From UMGS1519 sp050951005 (GTDB taxonomy: Bacteria; Actinomycetota; Coriobacteriia; Coriobacteriales; Eggerthellaceae), in contig JBMNIP010000001.1 in the NCBI GenBank assembly GCA_050951005.1, forward strand, positions 248,001 through 312,000: 64,000 bases of DNA. The letters run 5' to 3'. A program made the position numbers and the translations under genes. Positions 36,103 to 45,649 of this stretch are shown here, one piece after another; the stretch's first letter is position 1; the number at the start of each line of letters is the position of its first letter. The notes under the pieces are model-generated. The model was given only the letters and a program-made list of their open reading frames with translations. It did no database searches and had not been told where the DNA came from.

Positions 36103-37161
36103 ATGGGAAAGAAGCGGATCATTCCCCTGATGGTAGGCGCAGCGGCTGGAGCGTATGCCGCTTATGCCATCTCCTCGGGACGCAAGGCCGAGCGAGCGGC
36201 GCATCTGCCCATGACGCGGTTCGACAAGGAGCTGCAGCCGGCGGGATGGGCATTCCGCCTGGACCCGCTCATGCGCGATATCACTCCCGACAAGCTGCGC
36301 TTCGGAAGTGCGATGTGCCGCTATCTGAAGATGCCCGAATACCCGGAGCTCCATCATTGGACGGAGACCGTTCATGGACGCGGCGCAAACTTCACCGTGC
36401 ACATCTTCTCGCCGCTTGAGGCAGCAGAAAAGCTTCCGGTGGTGGAGTGGATGCATGGCGGCGGCTTCGCGTTGAACACGACGGCCGTCGTTATGCCCCT
36501 GGTGCGCAAGCTTATTGCGGCTGCTCCGAGCATCTTCGTGCTCCCCGAGTACCGACTGTCAACCGAGGCCCAGGCGCCGGCCGCAGCGGATGATTGCTAT
36601 GACTGCCTGATCTGGATCAAGGAGAACATCGGGCGCCTGAACGGCCGCCCCGATCAGATTTTCGTGGGCGGAACCAGCGCCGGCGGCGGACTGGCCTGTG
36701 CCGTCACGCAGATGGCGCGTGATTGGGGTAAAGTCAACGTGGCGTTCCAGATGCCGTTGTACCCGATGCTCGATGATCGCATGATCACCGCTTCGTCGCG
36801 CGACAACGATGCGCCATGGTGGAATGCGAATGCGAATTCCTCTGCATGGCGTCTGTATTTGGGGCCGATCACCGGGACCGATGAGGTCACGAAATACATG
36901 GCGCCGGCACGCGAGACCGATTTCACGGGATTGCCGCCGATGTACTCCTTCGTGGGCGAGCTGGATCCTTTCGCGGACGAGATCATCGCGTACTTCACGC
37001 AGATGCGCGAGGCGGGGGTGCAGGCGTTCCTGGACATCTATCCCAAGTGCTATCACGGATTCGATTTGATTGCGCCCTATGCAGCGGTATCCCAGCGGGC
37101 CGAGGAACGGTTATGTGCCGCCTTCCGGCGTGCGGTGAACAGCTACCATGCGGCGAATTAA
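36103..37161 (+). CDS. Alpha/beta hydrolase, hormone-sensitive lipase family
   Basis: A 352-residue serine hydrolase. The oxyanion motif HGGGF, nucleophile elbow GGTSAGGG, catalytic Asp in VGELDPF and His in CYHGFD mark the HSL/GDXG lipase-esterase family. The N-terminus (VGAAAGAYAAYAISSG) is a probable membrane anchor or uncleaved signal. The physiological ester is unknown. The enoyl-CoA hydratase pseudogene begins 82 bases downstream on the same strand. Confidence 0.85.
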   Translation: MGKKRIIPLMVGAAAGAYAAYAISSGRKAERAAHLPMTRFDKELQPAGWAFRLDPLMRDITPDKLRFGSAMCRYLKMPEYPELHHWTETVHGRGANFTVHIFSPLEAAEKLPVVEWMHGGGFALNTTAVVMPLVRKLIAAAPSIFVLPEYRLSTEAQAPAAADDCYDCLIWIKENIGRLNGRPDQIFVGGTSAGGGLACAVTQMARDWGKVNVAFQMPLYPMLDDRMITASSRDNDAPWWNANANSSAWRLYLGPITGTDEVTKYMAPARETDFTGLPPMYSFVGELDPFADEIIAYFTQMREAGVQAFLDIYPKCYHGFDLIAPYAAVSQRAEERLCAAFRRAVNSYHAAN

Positions 37162-37243
37162 GCAATAAGACGACATCCCGAACGGTCGGCTCCGGCGGGC
37201 TGCAGATGGGATGGCGGATGGGACGATCGAGAAGAGGAGCAAC

Positions 37244-38036
37244 ATGGGCTACGAATATCTTCTGACCGAGAAACGCGACGGCATTTTCATCGTGACGCTG
37301 AACCGACCCGAGAAGCGCAATGCTCTGAACAGCCCGATGTGGGCGGAGATTGCCCAGGTGCTGGAGGAATTCGATGACGATGACGAATTGCGTGTCATGA
37401 TTCTTACCAACAACGGTCCCTGCTTCTGCGCCGGCAGCGATTTGAAGGCAATCGCCGACGGCACCTACCATGCCCCAGAAGGCCGAGAGCGCGAGGGGGT
37501 TCGCTACCATCTGCGGCCACTATTGCGCCAAACCCGTCATTGCTGCCATCGAGGGCTACTGCATGGGTGGTGGCACCGAGATCCTGATGGCGGTCGATCT
37601 GGCCGTGGCCTCCACGGACGCAACCTTCGGCCTTCCCGAGGTGAAGCGCGGATTGCTGGCGGCAGGCGGCGGGTCGTTCTTGCGTCTGGGCCGGGCAATG
37701 CCGCCGAAGTTCGCCATGGAGATGCTCCTGACCGGTGATCCGGTGGATGCCCAGACGGCGCTTTCCTGGGGTATGGTGAACCATCTGGCAGAGCCGGGGC
37801 ATACGCTCGATGTGGCATTCGACCTTGCCTGCCGCATTGCGAAGAACGCCCCGATTGCGGTCCAGCGGTCGAAACGCCTGCTGTACGAGTGCATGGATAA
37901 AGGCTGGCTTGCCCAAGGCAACCTTGCTTGGGATGCCGTCCTCGCCGCCGACCGCGAGATAAAGACGACCGAGGACGCGGACGAGGGCGCCCGTGCGTTC
38001 AGCGAGAAACGCACGCCGCAGTGGCACAACCGATAG
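37244..38036 (+). pseudogene. Enoyl-CoA hydratase/crotonase family, frameshifted
   Basis: A crotonase-fold gene broken by one frameshift. From ATG 37244 (GAGGAGC upstream) the first frame encodes LNRPEKRNALNSP and CAGSDLKAIADGTYHAPEGRERE. The rest, beginning GFATICGHYCAKPVIAA and including the oxyanion loop GYCMGGGTEI, lies one frame on and ends at 38036. The join falls at a run of five Gs (37495-37499); removing one G restores a continuous protein. The intact protein would be about 263 residues, close to carnitinyl/crotonobetainyl-CoA hydratases. It may be a true pseudogene, a sequencing error or slippage; the remaining sequence shows no other decay. Confidence 0.85.
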
Positions 38037-38195
38037 GGTGCGGCGCCGCATTCCATTGCATCGGATATTTCCGCGGGTATTTGTCGGACCTCCGTATTCG
38101 GAGCGCCCGCCGGCAGCAGCGTGCCTGCGAGGGCTATACTGGACTGAAATGCCAGCGCAGCGCCGGCTCGAAAGCATCTGTAGAAAGGTCTGTCC

Positions 38196-38627
38196 ATGAG
38201 CCTGTTCCATCGCGGTCCGAAGCCGCCGAAGAAGCCGAAGAAATTCTACGACCTGAATGCCGGTCCGCTGAAGATTCAGGTGCATGACACGAACGATACC
38301 CAGTACCTGCTGTCGAAATGCCGGAGCCATATATTGAACGGCACTTCGGGAATTGCGGTGGCGCTGTGCGCCCGCACGCCCGAGCAGATTGCCGCAAACC
38401 ATCCCGACAACAAGTGCGTCAACGTCTGTTTGCGCAATTCCCGCATGGTAACCGGCGATAACTGGCTCGGTTACATCGATGTCGACCGTGCGGGCGTGGG
38501 CTTCATCAAAGATTTGTGCGATGAATACCAGCTGGTGGAGGCGCATGCGGTTATGTCGGAGAAGAACGGCAAGTACCGCATGGCCGTCGTCGTGCAGCGC
38601 CCCGAGAAGAAAAAGAAGAAGAAGTAG
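38196..38627 (+). CDS. Unknown protein preceding murT/gatD
   Basis: A 143-residue soluble protein that I do not recognise. The N-terminus is Pro/Lys-rich (RGPKPPKKPKKF), the core is about 100 residues of mixed strand/helix character, and the C-terminus is a run of lysines after RPEKKK. It has 4 Cys. AGAAAGGT precedes ATG; a TATACT lies 56 bases upstream. It ends 11 bases before the fused murT/gatD gene, so the two are co-transcribed and it may be connected with peptidoglycan amidation. That link is only from position. Confidence 0.75.
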   Translation: MSLFHRGPKPPKKPKKFYDLNAGPLKIQVHDTNDTQYLLSKCRSHILNGTSGIAVALCARTPEQIAANHPDNKCVNVCLRNSRMVTGDNWLGYIDVDRAGVGFIKDLCDEYQLVEAHAVMSEKNGKYRMAVVVQRPEKKKKKK

Positions 38628-38637
38628 AGGAGCGCCC

Positions 38638-40827
38638 ATGGGTGTCAGAACCGGCATTGCCGAGGCCATCAGCGCGGTCAGCACGCTTGCGTTGAAGGAG
38701 GTCTTCCACCGTCCCGCTGCGAACTTCCCGGGGAAGATCGCGTTGTACGTGGATCCTGCCATCATCGGCAACATGGCCTACAAGCTCAAGCGAGGCTCGA
38801 TTGTCGTGGCCGGAACGAACGGCAAGACCACCGTTACGAACCTGCTCGCCGATACGCTCGAACGCGCGGGGGCACGTGTGGTCTGCAACCGCACAGGGGC
38901 TAACCTGGATTCCGGTGTTGCCACGTCGCTCCTGCATGCGCAGGAGGCAGACTGGGGTGTTTTCGAGAGCGATGAGATGTGGATGGGGAAAATCCTTCCC
39001 TACCTGCGTTCCGATTATGTGCTGCTGCTGAACCTGTTCCGCGATCAGCTGGATCGCGTGGGCGAAATCGACCGGGTGCAGGACAGCATCGTACGGGCGC
39101 TTTCCGCCTCACCCGAGACGGTGCTCATCTACAATGCCGACGATCCGCTCTGCACGGCTATCGCCGATCGGTGCCCCAACCGCACGCTCGGCTTCGGTTT
39201 GGGCGAGGATATGCATCTGGCGCAGAATACCGTGGCCGATGCCCAGATGTGCCAACGCTGTTCGGGAATGCTCGCCTACGATTACCGCCAGTACGGGCAG
39301 TTGGGAAGCTTCCACTGCACGCAGTGCGACTTTGCCCGGCACGACCCGGTTTTCGAGGCAGTTGATGTTTCGCTTTCGCCGCAGGGCCTGTCGTTCACGG
39401 TCCAATCGGGTTCTGCCCGCGGCCCCCTCCATGCACCTTACAGCGGAGCGTACATGGTGTACAACCTGTTGGCGGTTTACGTTGCCGCTTTGATGATCGG
39501 CGCACTTCCGCAGCAGGTCCAGCAGGCCATCGATGCCTTCCAACCTGACAACGGGCGTTTGCAGCCGCTGCGTATCCATGGACGCGACGTGCTGCTGAAC
39601 CTGGCGAAGAACCCGACCGGCTTCAATCAGAACATGAAGCTCGTCGTTCAGGGCGAGGGCCGCAAAGCGGCGGCGTTCTTCATCAACGACAAGGAGGCCG
39701 ACGGCCACGACATCAGCTGGATCTGGGACGTCGATTTCGAGGAGCTGGCGGCAAGCGAGGATCTGGTGGTCTTCGCGGGAGGCCTGCGCAAGAACGACCT
39801 GCAGATGCGCTTGAAATACGCGGGCATCGATGCCCAGCTGGTGGAAAGCGCTGCCGAGGTGGTGGAAGCCTGCGACGCACTGCCGGAAGACTATTCGCTT
39901 TACTGCATTGCGAACTACACGGCATTGCCTGCCGTCCGCGAAGACCTGATGAGAATGGCTGCTGACGGCTTCGATGAACCGGCGCCGAATCCGGCCATCG
40001 CGCCCCCGGTGTCTCGCCAGGCGCAGCAGACCGCCCGAGTGCCTGCCTGCACCTTCGATGGAGCGGTTACGGCCGAGCAGCCCCTGCGAATCGTGCACCT
40101 GTTTCCCGAGCTGATGAATCTGTACGGTGACGGCGGCAACGTAAGGGTGCTGGCGCGCCGCTGCGAATGGCGCGGCATTCCCTTCCAAGTGGAACAGGTT
40201 CACCATGGACAGACGGTCGATTTAAGTCGGGCCGACATCGTGTTCTTGGGCGGCGGCCCCGACCGCGAACAGCATCTGGCCTCCGAAGAGCTGCTGGCCA
40301 TGCGCGACGATATCCGAGCGTATGTGGAGAACGATGGCGTGCTGCTTGCCATCTGCGGTGGGTACCAGATTCTCGGCCGCGAATGGCTGATGGGCGACGA
40401 GACCCTGGAAGGCCTCGGCATCCTGGGCATCACCACCAAACGCGCCGAAGGCGGCAGTGGCAACCGCCTCATCGGCAATATCGTGCTCGAAAGCCCGCTG
40501 GCTACCCGACCCGTGGTCGGCTACGAGAACCATGCAGGGCGCACGTACCTGGATCCCGGTGTAGAGCCGTTCGGCCATGTGGTGGGCGAAGGGCACGGCA
40601 ACAACGACGATTCGGGGGCTGACGGCGTTTGCTATCGTAACGTGGTGGCTTCGTATCTGCACGGGCCGCTGCTGGGCAAGAATCCCGAGGTGGCAGATTT
40701 CCTGATCCGCGCGGCCATCGAGAACCGTACGGGTGTGGCCGTGACGCTGCCGCCGATGGCTGATGCCGTGGAGCTGGCGGCGAATTCGTTTATGTGCCAC
40801 CGGGCGGGTGTTTCTGCCCGCGCCTAG
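38638..40827 (+). CDS. murT/gatD: Fused lipid II isoglutaminyl synthase, MurT-GatD in one chain
   Basis: A 729-residue protein joining both subunits of lipid II isoglutaminyl synthase, which amidates the alpha-carboxyl of D-Glu in peptidoglycan precursors. Residues 1 to about 450 are MurT: Mur ligase P-loop AGTNGKTT (about 56-63), a zinc ribbon with C205, C208, C227 and C230, and the DUF1727 domain. A linker rich in Pro/Ala/Gln (about 450-480) leads to GatD (482-729), a class I glutaminase with C573 in AICGGYQILG and H675 in YLHGPLLG. In well-studied bacteria MurT and GatD are separate proteins. GAGG before ATG 38638 fixes the start. Confidence 0.93.
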   Translation: MGVRTGIAEAISAVSTLALKEVFHRPAANFPGKIALYVDPAIIGNMAYKLKRGSIVVAGTNGKTTVTNLLADTLERAGARVVCNRTGANLDSGVATSLLHAQEADWGVFESDEMWMGKILPYLRSDYVLLLNLFRDQLDRVGEIDRVQDSIVRALSASPETVLIYNADDPLCTAIADRCPNRTLGFGLGEDMHLAQNTVADAQMCQRCSGMLAYDYRQYGQLGSFHCTQCDFARHDPVFEAVDVSLSPQGLSFTVQSGSARGPLHAPYSGAYMVYNLLAVYVAALMIGALPQQVQQAIDAFQPDNGRLQPLRIHGRDVLLNLAKNPTGFNQNMKLVVQGEGRKAAAFFINDKEADGHDISWIWDVDFEELAASEDLVVFAGGLRKNDLQMRLKYAGIDAQLVESAAEVVEACDALPEDYSLYCIANYTALPAVREDLMRMAADGFDEPAPNPAIAPPVSRQAQQTARVPACTFDGAVTAEQPLRIVHLFPELMNLYGDGGNVRVLARRCEWRGIPFQVEQVHHGQTVDLSRADIVFLGGGPDREQHLASEELLAMRDDIRAYVENDGVLLAICGGYQILGREWLMGDETLEGLGILGITTKRAEGGSGNRLIGNIVLESPLATRPVVGYENHAGRTYLDPGVEPFGHVVGEGHGNNDDSGADGVCYRNVVASYLHGPLLGKNPEVADFLIRAAIENRTGVAVTLPPMADAVELAANSFMCHRAGVSARA

Positions 40828-40906
40828 CCCATACGCTACGTCATGAGGGAGCCATGCCTGCGGCCGCAGGCATCGGTTTGGACGGTGGCCGTTTGCGTTT
40901 CCGTGC

Positions 40907-41518
40907 CTATCGGGAAACAAGCTGGTCGAGCTTCTTCAGCGTCTCGCCGAACATGGCGTTGTACCAATCTTCCTGGAACTTGCCGGGATCGGACAACTGC
41001 CATCCTTCCTGGCCCTTGGTAAGGTCGATGGTGATCGTGGCGCTTGTCGTTGATGAACCTGCTTGGCTCAGGGCATCCTCCAACATCCCGGAGACGGTTT
41101 CCTTCAGGGCTTTCTTCTTTCCGTGCTTCTTCAGCTTCGTGAGCGTTTTCCCGTTGTCGGTCAGCGCCTGGTCAAAGGTTGTTATCGACGAGGAGAAATC
41201 ACGGGAGGTGATGGTTGCCTCTGCGGTAGCGTCGTTTCCCTCGGTGGAGATGGCATCGATGTTGTAGGTGTAGCCCTGTAGGAGCGTGCCGACATAGTCA
41301 CCGAGTTTTACCTGATAGGCATCGAGCGTCGTATCGTCGTTCAGGTAATCGGTGATGCTCGAAAGGTCGTCGTCATCGATGGTCAACTGGCTGTCTACCG
41401 CCGCCCGCACTTCCTGATCGTCATTTCCGTTGCAGCCGGCAAGGCTGAAGCAGAGGCAGAGGGCCAGTGCGAGGACTGGCAGGAACAGGACGGGGGCATG
41501 GGTGCGGGCAAAGTTCAT
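40907..41518 (-). CDS. Putative lipoprotein
   Basis: A 203-residue exported lipoprotein: hydrophobic signal followed by lipobox FSLAGC, cleaved before Cys about 29. The mature part is Asp/Thr/Ser-rich and may fold as a small mixed domain; the C-terminal stretch EGWQLSDPGKFQEDWYNAMFG resembles the end of other small lipoproteins with a DUF5105/DUF4878-like layout, without certainty. AGAAGGA precedes ATG 41518. It is divergent from an LCP-family protein. Confidence 0.75.
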   Translation of the reverse strand: MNFARTHAPVLFLPVLALALCLCFSLAGCNGNDDQEVRAAVDSQLTIDDDDLSSITDYLNDDTTLDAYQVKLGDYVGTLLQGYTYNIDAISTEGNDATAEATITSRDFSSSITTFDQALTDNGKTLTKLKKHGKKKALKETVSGMLEDALSQAGSSTTSATITIDLTKGQEGWQLSDPGKFQEDWYNAMFGETLKKLDQLVSR

Positions 41519-41804
41519 CGGCGGTTCCTTCTGGGTAGCGTTTCGCAGGTTTCCGAGGAAAAAGCGGTTCTCTCGCATTCGATACTAGCAACTTTGCCGC
41601 GGCCGATGGGCGTGCGAATCAAAGTAATCGGGCATTATTCGAACCATGGCAGGAAAGACGGGAATGCGCGGTGGGGGCGCAGTGGATTTTTTCCTGAAAA
41701 AAATATGGGCGCCCTGCGAAGGTTTCGGGTAATTGGCGTGCTTCTCACGGCAAATGCAGCGGGCGTTCTTGCGCTGCAAACGACAATTCGGGAAAATACC
41801 CCTC
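41519..41804. promoter_or_regulatory. Lipoprotein / LCP divergent control region
   Basis: This 286-base gap contains a 40-base imperfect palindrome at 41675-41714 with outer arms GGGCGC/GCGCCC and inner TTTTTTC/GAAAAAA. It is located between divergent genes, so it is unlikely to be a terminator for either. No clear promoter was identified. Confidence 0.4.
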
Positions 41805-43412
41805 ATGAGACAAAACTATACCTCAAATCGCGATGGCCTTTCATCGGGGAATCGCCGGCGGTCCCATGCCTATTCCGCAGATTCGCGCCGTCCCGTATCC
41901 CGATCGACAAGGGACCGCCGTCAAACCCGACGCAACGATCGCGAGCGCATTTCCCGCGAGGCGCAACGTTATTCGTTGAAGGATGACGGGCACGAAAACG
42001 AATACCAGCGGTATTCGCGCGATACTGAGGAGACGCGCCATGCCGCGCACCGCAAGGCTCAACGCTATTCGACGGGTGACGGCCGTTATACCCAACCTGC
42101 CCGTAAGCGCCGTAAACGCCGTCGGATCCGCAATATCGTTGTGACCTCGCTCGCCGTGATCCTGGTGGCCGGTGTTGCGGTGGCAGGGGGTTTCCTATCG
42201 AAGATCAACGGCAATCTGAATGCGGGCATCTCCAGCAGCTTGCTGTCTATGCTCACCGGAAACAACGTGACCACCGAGCCGTCGTATTTCCTGCTGCTCG
42301 GCACGGACGAGTCCAAAGCGCGCGACAACAACGCCAGCTACGGAGGGTCATTCCGCGCCGACAGCATCATCCTTGCGCGTGTGGACCCCACCACGAAAGA
42401 GGTATCCCTCGTCTCCATCCCGCGCGACACGAAGGTCGATCTGGGCGGCGACTACGGCGTGCAGAAGATCAATGCGGCTTCGACATACGGCGGTTCCACA
42501 TTGGCCGTTCAGGCGGTCGAAACGGTGACGGGCATCGACATCAACCATTATGTCGAGGTGAACTTCGATGGATTCAAGGACATCGTGGACGCTCTCGGCG
42601 GCATCGAGGTCAATGTGCCCGTGACCATCAAGGATTCCAAGGCGGGCGGTACGGTCAAGAAGGGCAAGCAGACCCTGAACGGCAAGCAGGCGTTGATCCT
42701 GTGCCGGTCCCGCCATGCGTATGACAGCCAGGGCTCCGGCGACAAGTACCGTTCGGCCAATCAGCGGCTGGTGCTTACGGCAATTGCCAAGAAGCTGCTT
42801 TCAAGCGACCCGGCAACCATGGCCTCGGTTGTCTCCAAGATGTCCGAATCGGTAACCACCGACCTCAGCAGCACCGACATCCTCTCGCTTGCCCAATCGT
42901 TCAGCGATTTCGACGCGGACAACAACATGTACACGGCCGAGCTTCCCACGAAATCCGTTTACGAGGACAACCTCTGGTATGAAGAGGTCATCGAAGACGA
43001 GTGGGAGCAGATGAAGGCCCGTCTGGAAGCCGGCGAATCCCCTGCCGAATCCGATGAGGTCGACGAGGCAACCGGTACGGTTCTAGCGACGGCGGGCGGG
43101 AGCTCAGATTCCTCCGATTCGAGCGAAAGCTCGTATTCCGGCACCGTGTCGGTAAAGAACGGCACGACCACTTCGGGGTTGGCGTCAAAGGCGGCAAGCA
43201 CCATCGGCGACATGGGCTTTACCTGCTCGACGGGAAATGCCGATTCTTCCGACTACACGACCACCGTGGTCGTGTACGGGGACAGCTCCCAAAAGGATAC
43301 GGCTCAGGCCATCGTCGACAAGATCGGCACGGGCAAGGCGGTGCAGAACGACGGCGACTACCTGTTCACCACCGACTATCTGGTAGTGGTGGGATCAGAC
43401 TATTCGGGATAG
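41805..43412 (+). CDS. LytR-CpsA-Psr (LCP) family glycopolymer transferase
   Basis: A 535-residue membrane-anchored LCP protein that attaches wall glycopolymers to peptidoglycan. The first about 108 residues are cytoplasmic and very basic, with repeated QRYS motifs. A single membrane segment spans about 110-130. The LCP domain (about 160-340) has the active-site arginines in SIPRDTKV and LCRSRHAY plus GDKYRSANQR. After a Ser-rich linker, a LytR C-terminal domain runs from about 440 to the end. No good Shine-Dalgarno precedes ATG 41805, so the exact start is uncertain. Confidence 0.88.
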   Translation: MRQNYTSNRDGLSSGNRRRSHAYSADSRRPVSRSTRDRRQTRRNDRERISREAQRYSLKDDGHENEYQRYSRDTEETRHAAHRKAQRYSTGDGRYTQPARKRRKRRRIRNIVVTSLAVILVAGVAVAGGFLSKINGNLNAGISSSLLSMLTGNNVTTEPSYFLLLGTDESKARDNNASYGGSFRADSIILARVDPTTKEVSLVSIPRDTKVDLGGDYGVQKINAASTYGGSTLAVQAVETVTGIDINHYVEVNFDGFKDIVDALGGIEVNVPVTIKDSKAGGTVKKGKQTLNGKQALILCRSRHAYDSQGSGDKYRSANQRLVLTAIAKKLLSSDPATMASVVSKMSESVTTDLSSTDILSLAQSFSDFDADNNMYTAELPTKSVYEDNLWYEEVIEDEWEQMKARLEAGESPAESDEVDEATGTVLATAGGSSDSSDSSESSYSGTVSVKNGTTTSGLASKAASTIGDMGFTCSTGNADSSDYTTTVVVYGDSSQKDTAQAIVDKIGTGKAVQNDGDYLFTTDYLVVVGSDYSG

Positions 43413-43490
43413 GCTTTCGTGCAACCTGGAGGAAGGTCGGATGCGTTGGGGATAGGATCGCGTGTGGATACCCTGTTTGGCGCCCCACTG

Positions 43491-43940
43491 TTATTTATGG
43501 TAGGGTTCGCCGCGGGAAATCTTATGGGCGCGGTAGATCTGCTCCAGCAGCACGACGCGGGCCAGGTTATGGGGCAAGGTAATGGGGCCGAAGCTGATGC
43601 GTTCGTCGCTGCGGGTGCATACCGCGGGAGTGACGCCGTCGCTTCCGCCGATGATGAAGGCCACGTGCGAAGTGCCGTGAAGCGAAAGGTCGTCCAGCCG
43701 TTGGGATAGCTGTGGGCTGGAAAGCTCGGTTCCCTGGATATCCAGCAAGATGATATGCGCCTGTCCGAGCTTGTCCGTTGCGGCAAGGATGCCCGCTTCC
43801 TCCTGCTTCGGGTTGCTGTCGGGAATCTCTCGGATGGTCAGCTCGGTATAGGCGCTCAGCCGTTTCGCATATTCGGCGCAGGCGTCTTTCCAAAATCGCT
43901 CCTTCAGCTTCCCGACGGCGATGACGGTGGTCTTGCGCAT
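43491..43940 (-). CDS. rlmH: 23S rRNA pseudouridine-1915 N3-methyltransferase
   Basis: A 149-residue SPOUT-class methyltransferase modifying pseudouridine 1915 of 23S rRNA. The SAM-binding knot with FIIGGSDG and the conserved C-terminal stretch LPHNLARVVLLEQIYRAHKI ending EPYHK are diagnostic. GACAGGAGC precedes ATG. It is convergent with the LCP gene and stands alone. Confidence 0.97.
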   Translation of the reverse strand: MRKTTVIAVGKLKERFWKDACAEYAKRLSAYTELTIREIPDSNPKQEEAGILAATDKLGQAHIILLDIQGTELSSPQLSQRLDDLSLHGTSHVAFIIGGSDGVTPAVCTRSDERISFGPITLPHNLARVVLLEQIYRAHKISRGEPYHK

Positions 43941-44155
43941 GTTCGCTCCTGTCTGATTCGGCCCGCTTCAGCGGGCAACGTGTTTTCCCTATTGTCACAC
44001 GGCGCCAATGTTTCAAACGGATGAAATGCTCTGTGCTTTTGCGCGAAAATCCCCCTGTGGGAAGATGCGGTGGAAACCCCTTGCTACAATGGGTCGGAAT
44101 CATCGAGCGGAACCGCTACTAGGGGTTTCCGCAATTACCGCAAGGAGGGACCAAT
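43941..44155. promoter_or_regulatory. lysA promoter region
   Basis: TACAAT at about 44083-44088 could be the -10. A hairpin GCGGAA...TTCCGC (about 44107-44132) lies in the leader just before the ribosome-binding site AAGGAGGG. It is too small for a lysine riboswitch. Confidence 0.45.
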
Positions 44156-45514
44156 ATGTCGATGCCCGCACCGAAGGCCGACGCGAAAGCAGATGGCCGT
44201 ACCACGATGGAATTGGGGGCGGTTCTTCCCATGACCGCCGAGGTGAAGGACGATCATCTCTTTATCGGCGGCGTTGACATGGTGAAACTGGCCCAAGATC
44301 AAGGTACTGCGCTCTATGTGTTCGATCAGGCCGATCTTGAGCACCGCATGGAGTCGTACCTTTCCGCCATGCGCGCCCAGCATGCCAACTCCGATGTGCT
44401 GTACGCCAGCAAGGCGTTCCTGAACAAGGCGGTATTGAAAATCGTCGCCGAGAAGGGCCTGTGCCTCGACGTTTCGGGCGGCGGCGAACTTGCAATCGCG
44501 CAGGCAGCGGGCTTTCCTATGGAGCGCGTGTTCGTGCATGGCAACAACAAGACCGAGACCGAGCTTACCGAGGCGCTCGATGCGGGCGTGGGACGTATCG
44601 TCTTGGATTCGCGTATCGAACTCGAACGGGTGAACCGCCTGGCGCGCGAGCGCGGACGGGTCCAGGATGTCTACATGCGTATCACCCCCGGCGTCGAGGC
44701 GGATACCCACGAGTATATCCGTACCGGCTGCGAAGACTCGAAATTCGGTTTCACGATGCTTGATGACTTCGCCTTCAAATGCGTGAAGGACGTGCTCGAC
44801 GCCCCGAACGTGCACCTGGTGGGCCTGCATATGCACATCGGGTCGCAGATCTTCGCGCTTCATTCGTTCGACGAGGCCATTGCGGTCATGGTCGACCTGA
44901 TGAAGCGCATCAAGGATACCTACGGCTACGAGATCGACGAGCTGGATGTCGGAGGCGGTTTGGGTATCGCCTATATGGCTGACGACAAGCCCTCAACGGT
45001 GGAGGATTTCGCCGGGCTGGTGGTTCCTGCGGTGCTGAGCCGCTGCCACGACCTGGGGCTCAAGGAGCCGCGCATCCTATGCGAGCCCGGTCGCAGCCTG
45101 GTGGCGAATCCGGGGGTGACGCTCTATACCGTCGGTATCCTGAAGACGCTTCCGAATATCCGCAAGTATGTGGCCATCGACGGCGGCATGTCCGACAATA
45201 TCCGCACGGCTCTCTACCATGCGGATTACGAGGCCACCATCGCGAACAAGGCGGGCCAGCCCCGCACCGAGGTCGTGACGCTGTGCGGCAAGCACTGCGA
45301 GAGCGGCGACGCGGTCGTGCTCGACGGATCGCTGCAGCATCCGGAGATCGGCGACATCGTGTGCGTTTTCGCGACGGGAGCCTATTGCGCCACCATGTCC
45401 AGCAATTACAACGGCCAGCCCCGCCCGGCAGTGGTCTTTGTGAAGGACGGCAAAGCACGGGTGGTCCAGCGCCGCGAGACCTATGCCGACCTGATGGCCC
45501 GTGACCTGGTCTAG
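44156..45514 (+). CDS. lysA: Diaminopimelate decarboxylase
   Basis: A 452-residue fold-type III PLP enzyme converting meso-diaminopimelate to lysine. PLP lysine is K86 in VLYASKAF; the glycine-rich phosphate loop and HMHIGSQI, then CEPGRSLVA and the substrate motif CGKHCESGD are all present. AAGGAGGG lies before ATG. hom follows after 135 bases, both in the aspartate pathway. Confidence 0.96.
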   Translation: MSMPAPKADAKADGRTTMELGAVLPMTAEVKDDHLFIGGVDMVKLAQDQGTALYVFDQADLEHRMESYLSAMRAQHANSDVLYASKAFLNKAVLKIVAEKGLCLDVSGGGELAIAQAAGFPMERVFVHGNNKTETELTEALDAGVGRIVLDSRIELERVNRLARERGRVQDVYMRITPGVEADTHEYIRTGCEDSKFGFTMLDDFAFKCVKDVLDAPNVHLVGLHMHIGSQIFALHSFDEAIAVMVDLMKRIKDTYGYEIDELDVGGGLGIAYMADDKPSTVEDFAGLVVPAVLSRCHDLGLKEPRILCEPGRSLVANPGVTLYTVGILKTLPNIRKYVAIDGGMSDNIRTALYHADYEATIANKAGQPRTEVVTLCGKHCESGDAVVLDGSLQHPEIGDIVCVFATGAYCATMSSNYNGQPRPAVVFVKDGKARVVQRRETYADLMARDLV

Positions 45515-45561
45515 CTTTTCCAGCTCCGCGGCTTCTATGCGATAATCGACAGGAGAAACCA

Positions 45562-45599
45562 AGCTGCCGGCGATGTTGCGTCGGCAGCTGCCGTATACT
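45562..45599 (+). promoter_or_regulatory. hom promoter with repeated AGCTGCCG
   Basis: A TATACT at 45594-45599 is preceded by AGCTGCCG (45562-45569), its inverse CGGCAGCT (45582-45589) and a second direct copy (45586-45593). The repeats cover the -35 to -10 region and could be an operator. Confidence 0.45.
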
Positions 45600-45649
45600 A
45601 GGTGAACGTTATTCCCGCCGTCTCGAGCGGCACAGCGAAAGGAATGCCC

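Noticed and set aside
37495..37499. Programmed +1 frameshift in the crotonase gene
   Set aside because: The G5 run lacks a known +1 shift context (no slow codon or internal Shine-Dalgarno I can identify); a one-base insertion or sequencing error is simpler.
41675..41714. T-rich palindrome as a terminator
   Set aside because: It lies between two divergent genes, so neither would need a terminator there, and the arms match only in two blocks.
43980..44155. Lysine riboswitch before lysA
   Set aside because: The leader is only about 60 bases after the likely start and shows none of the conserved lysine riboswitch elements.
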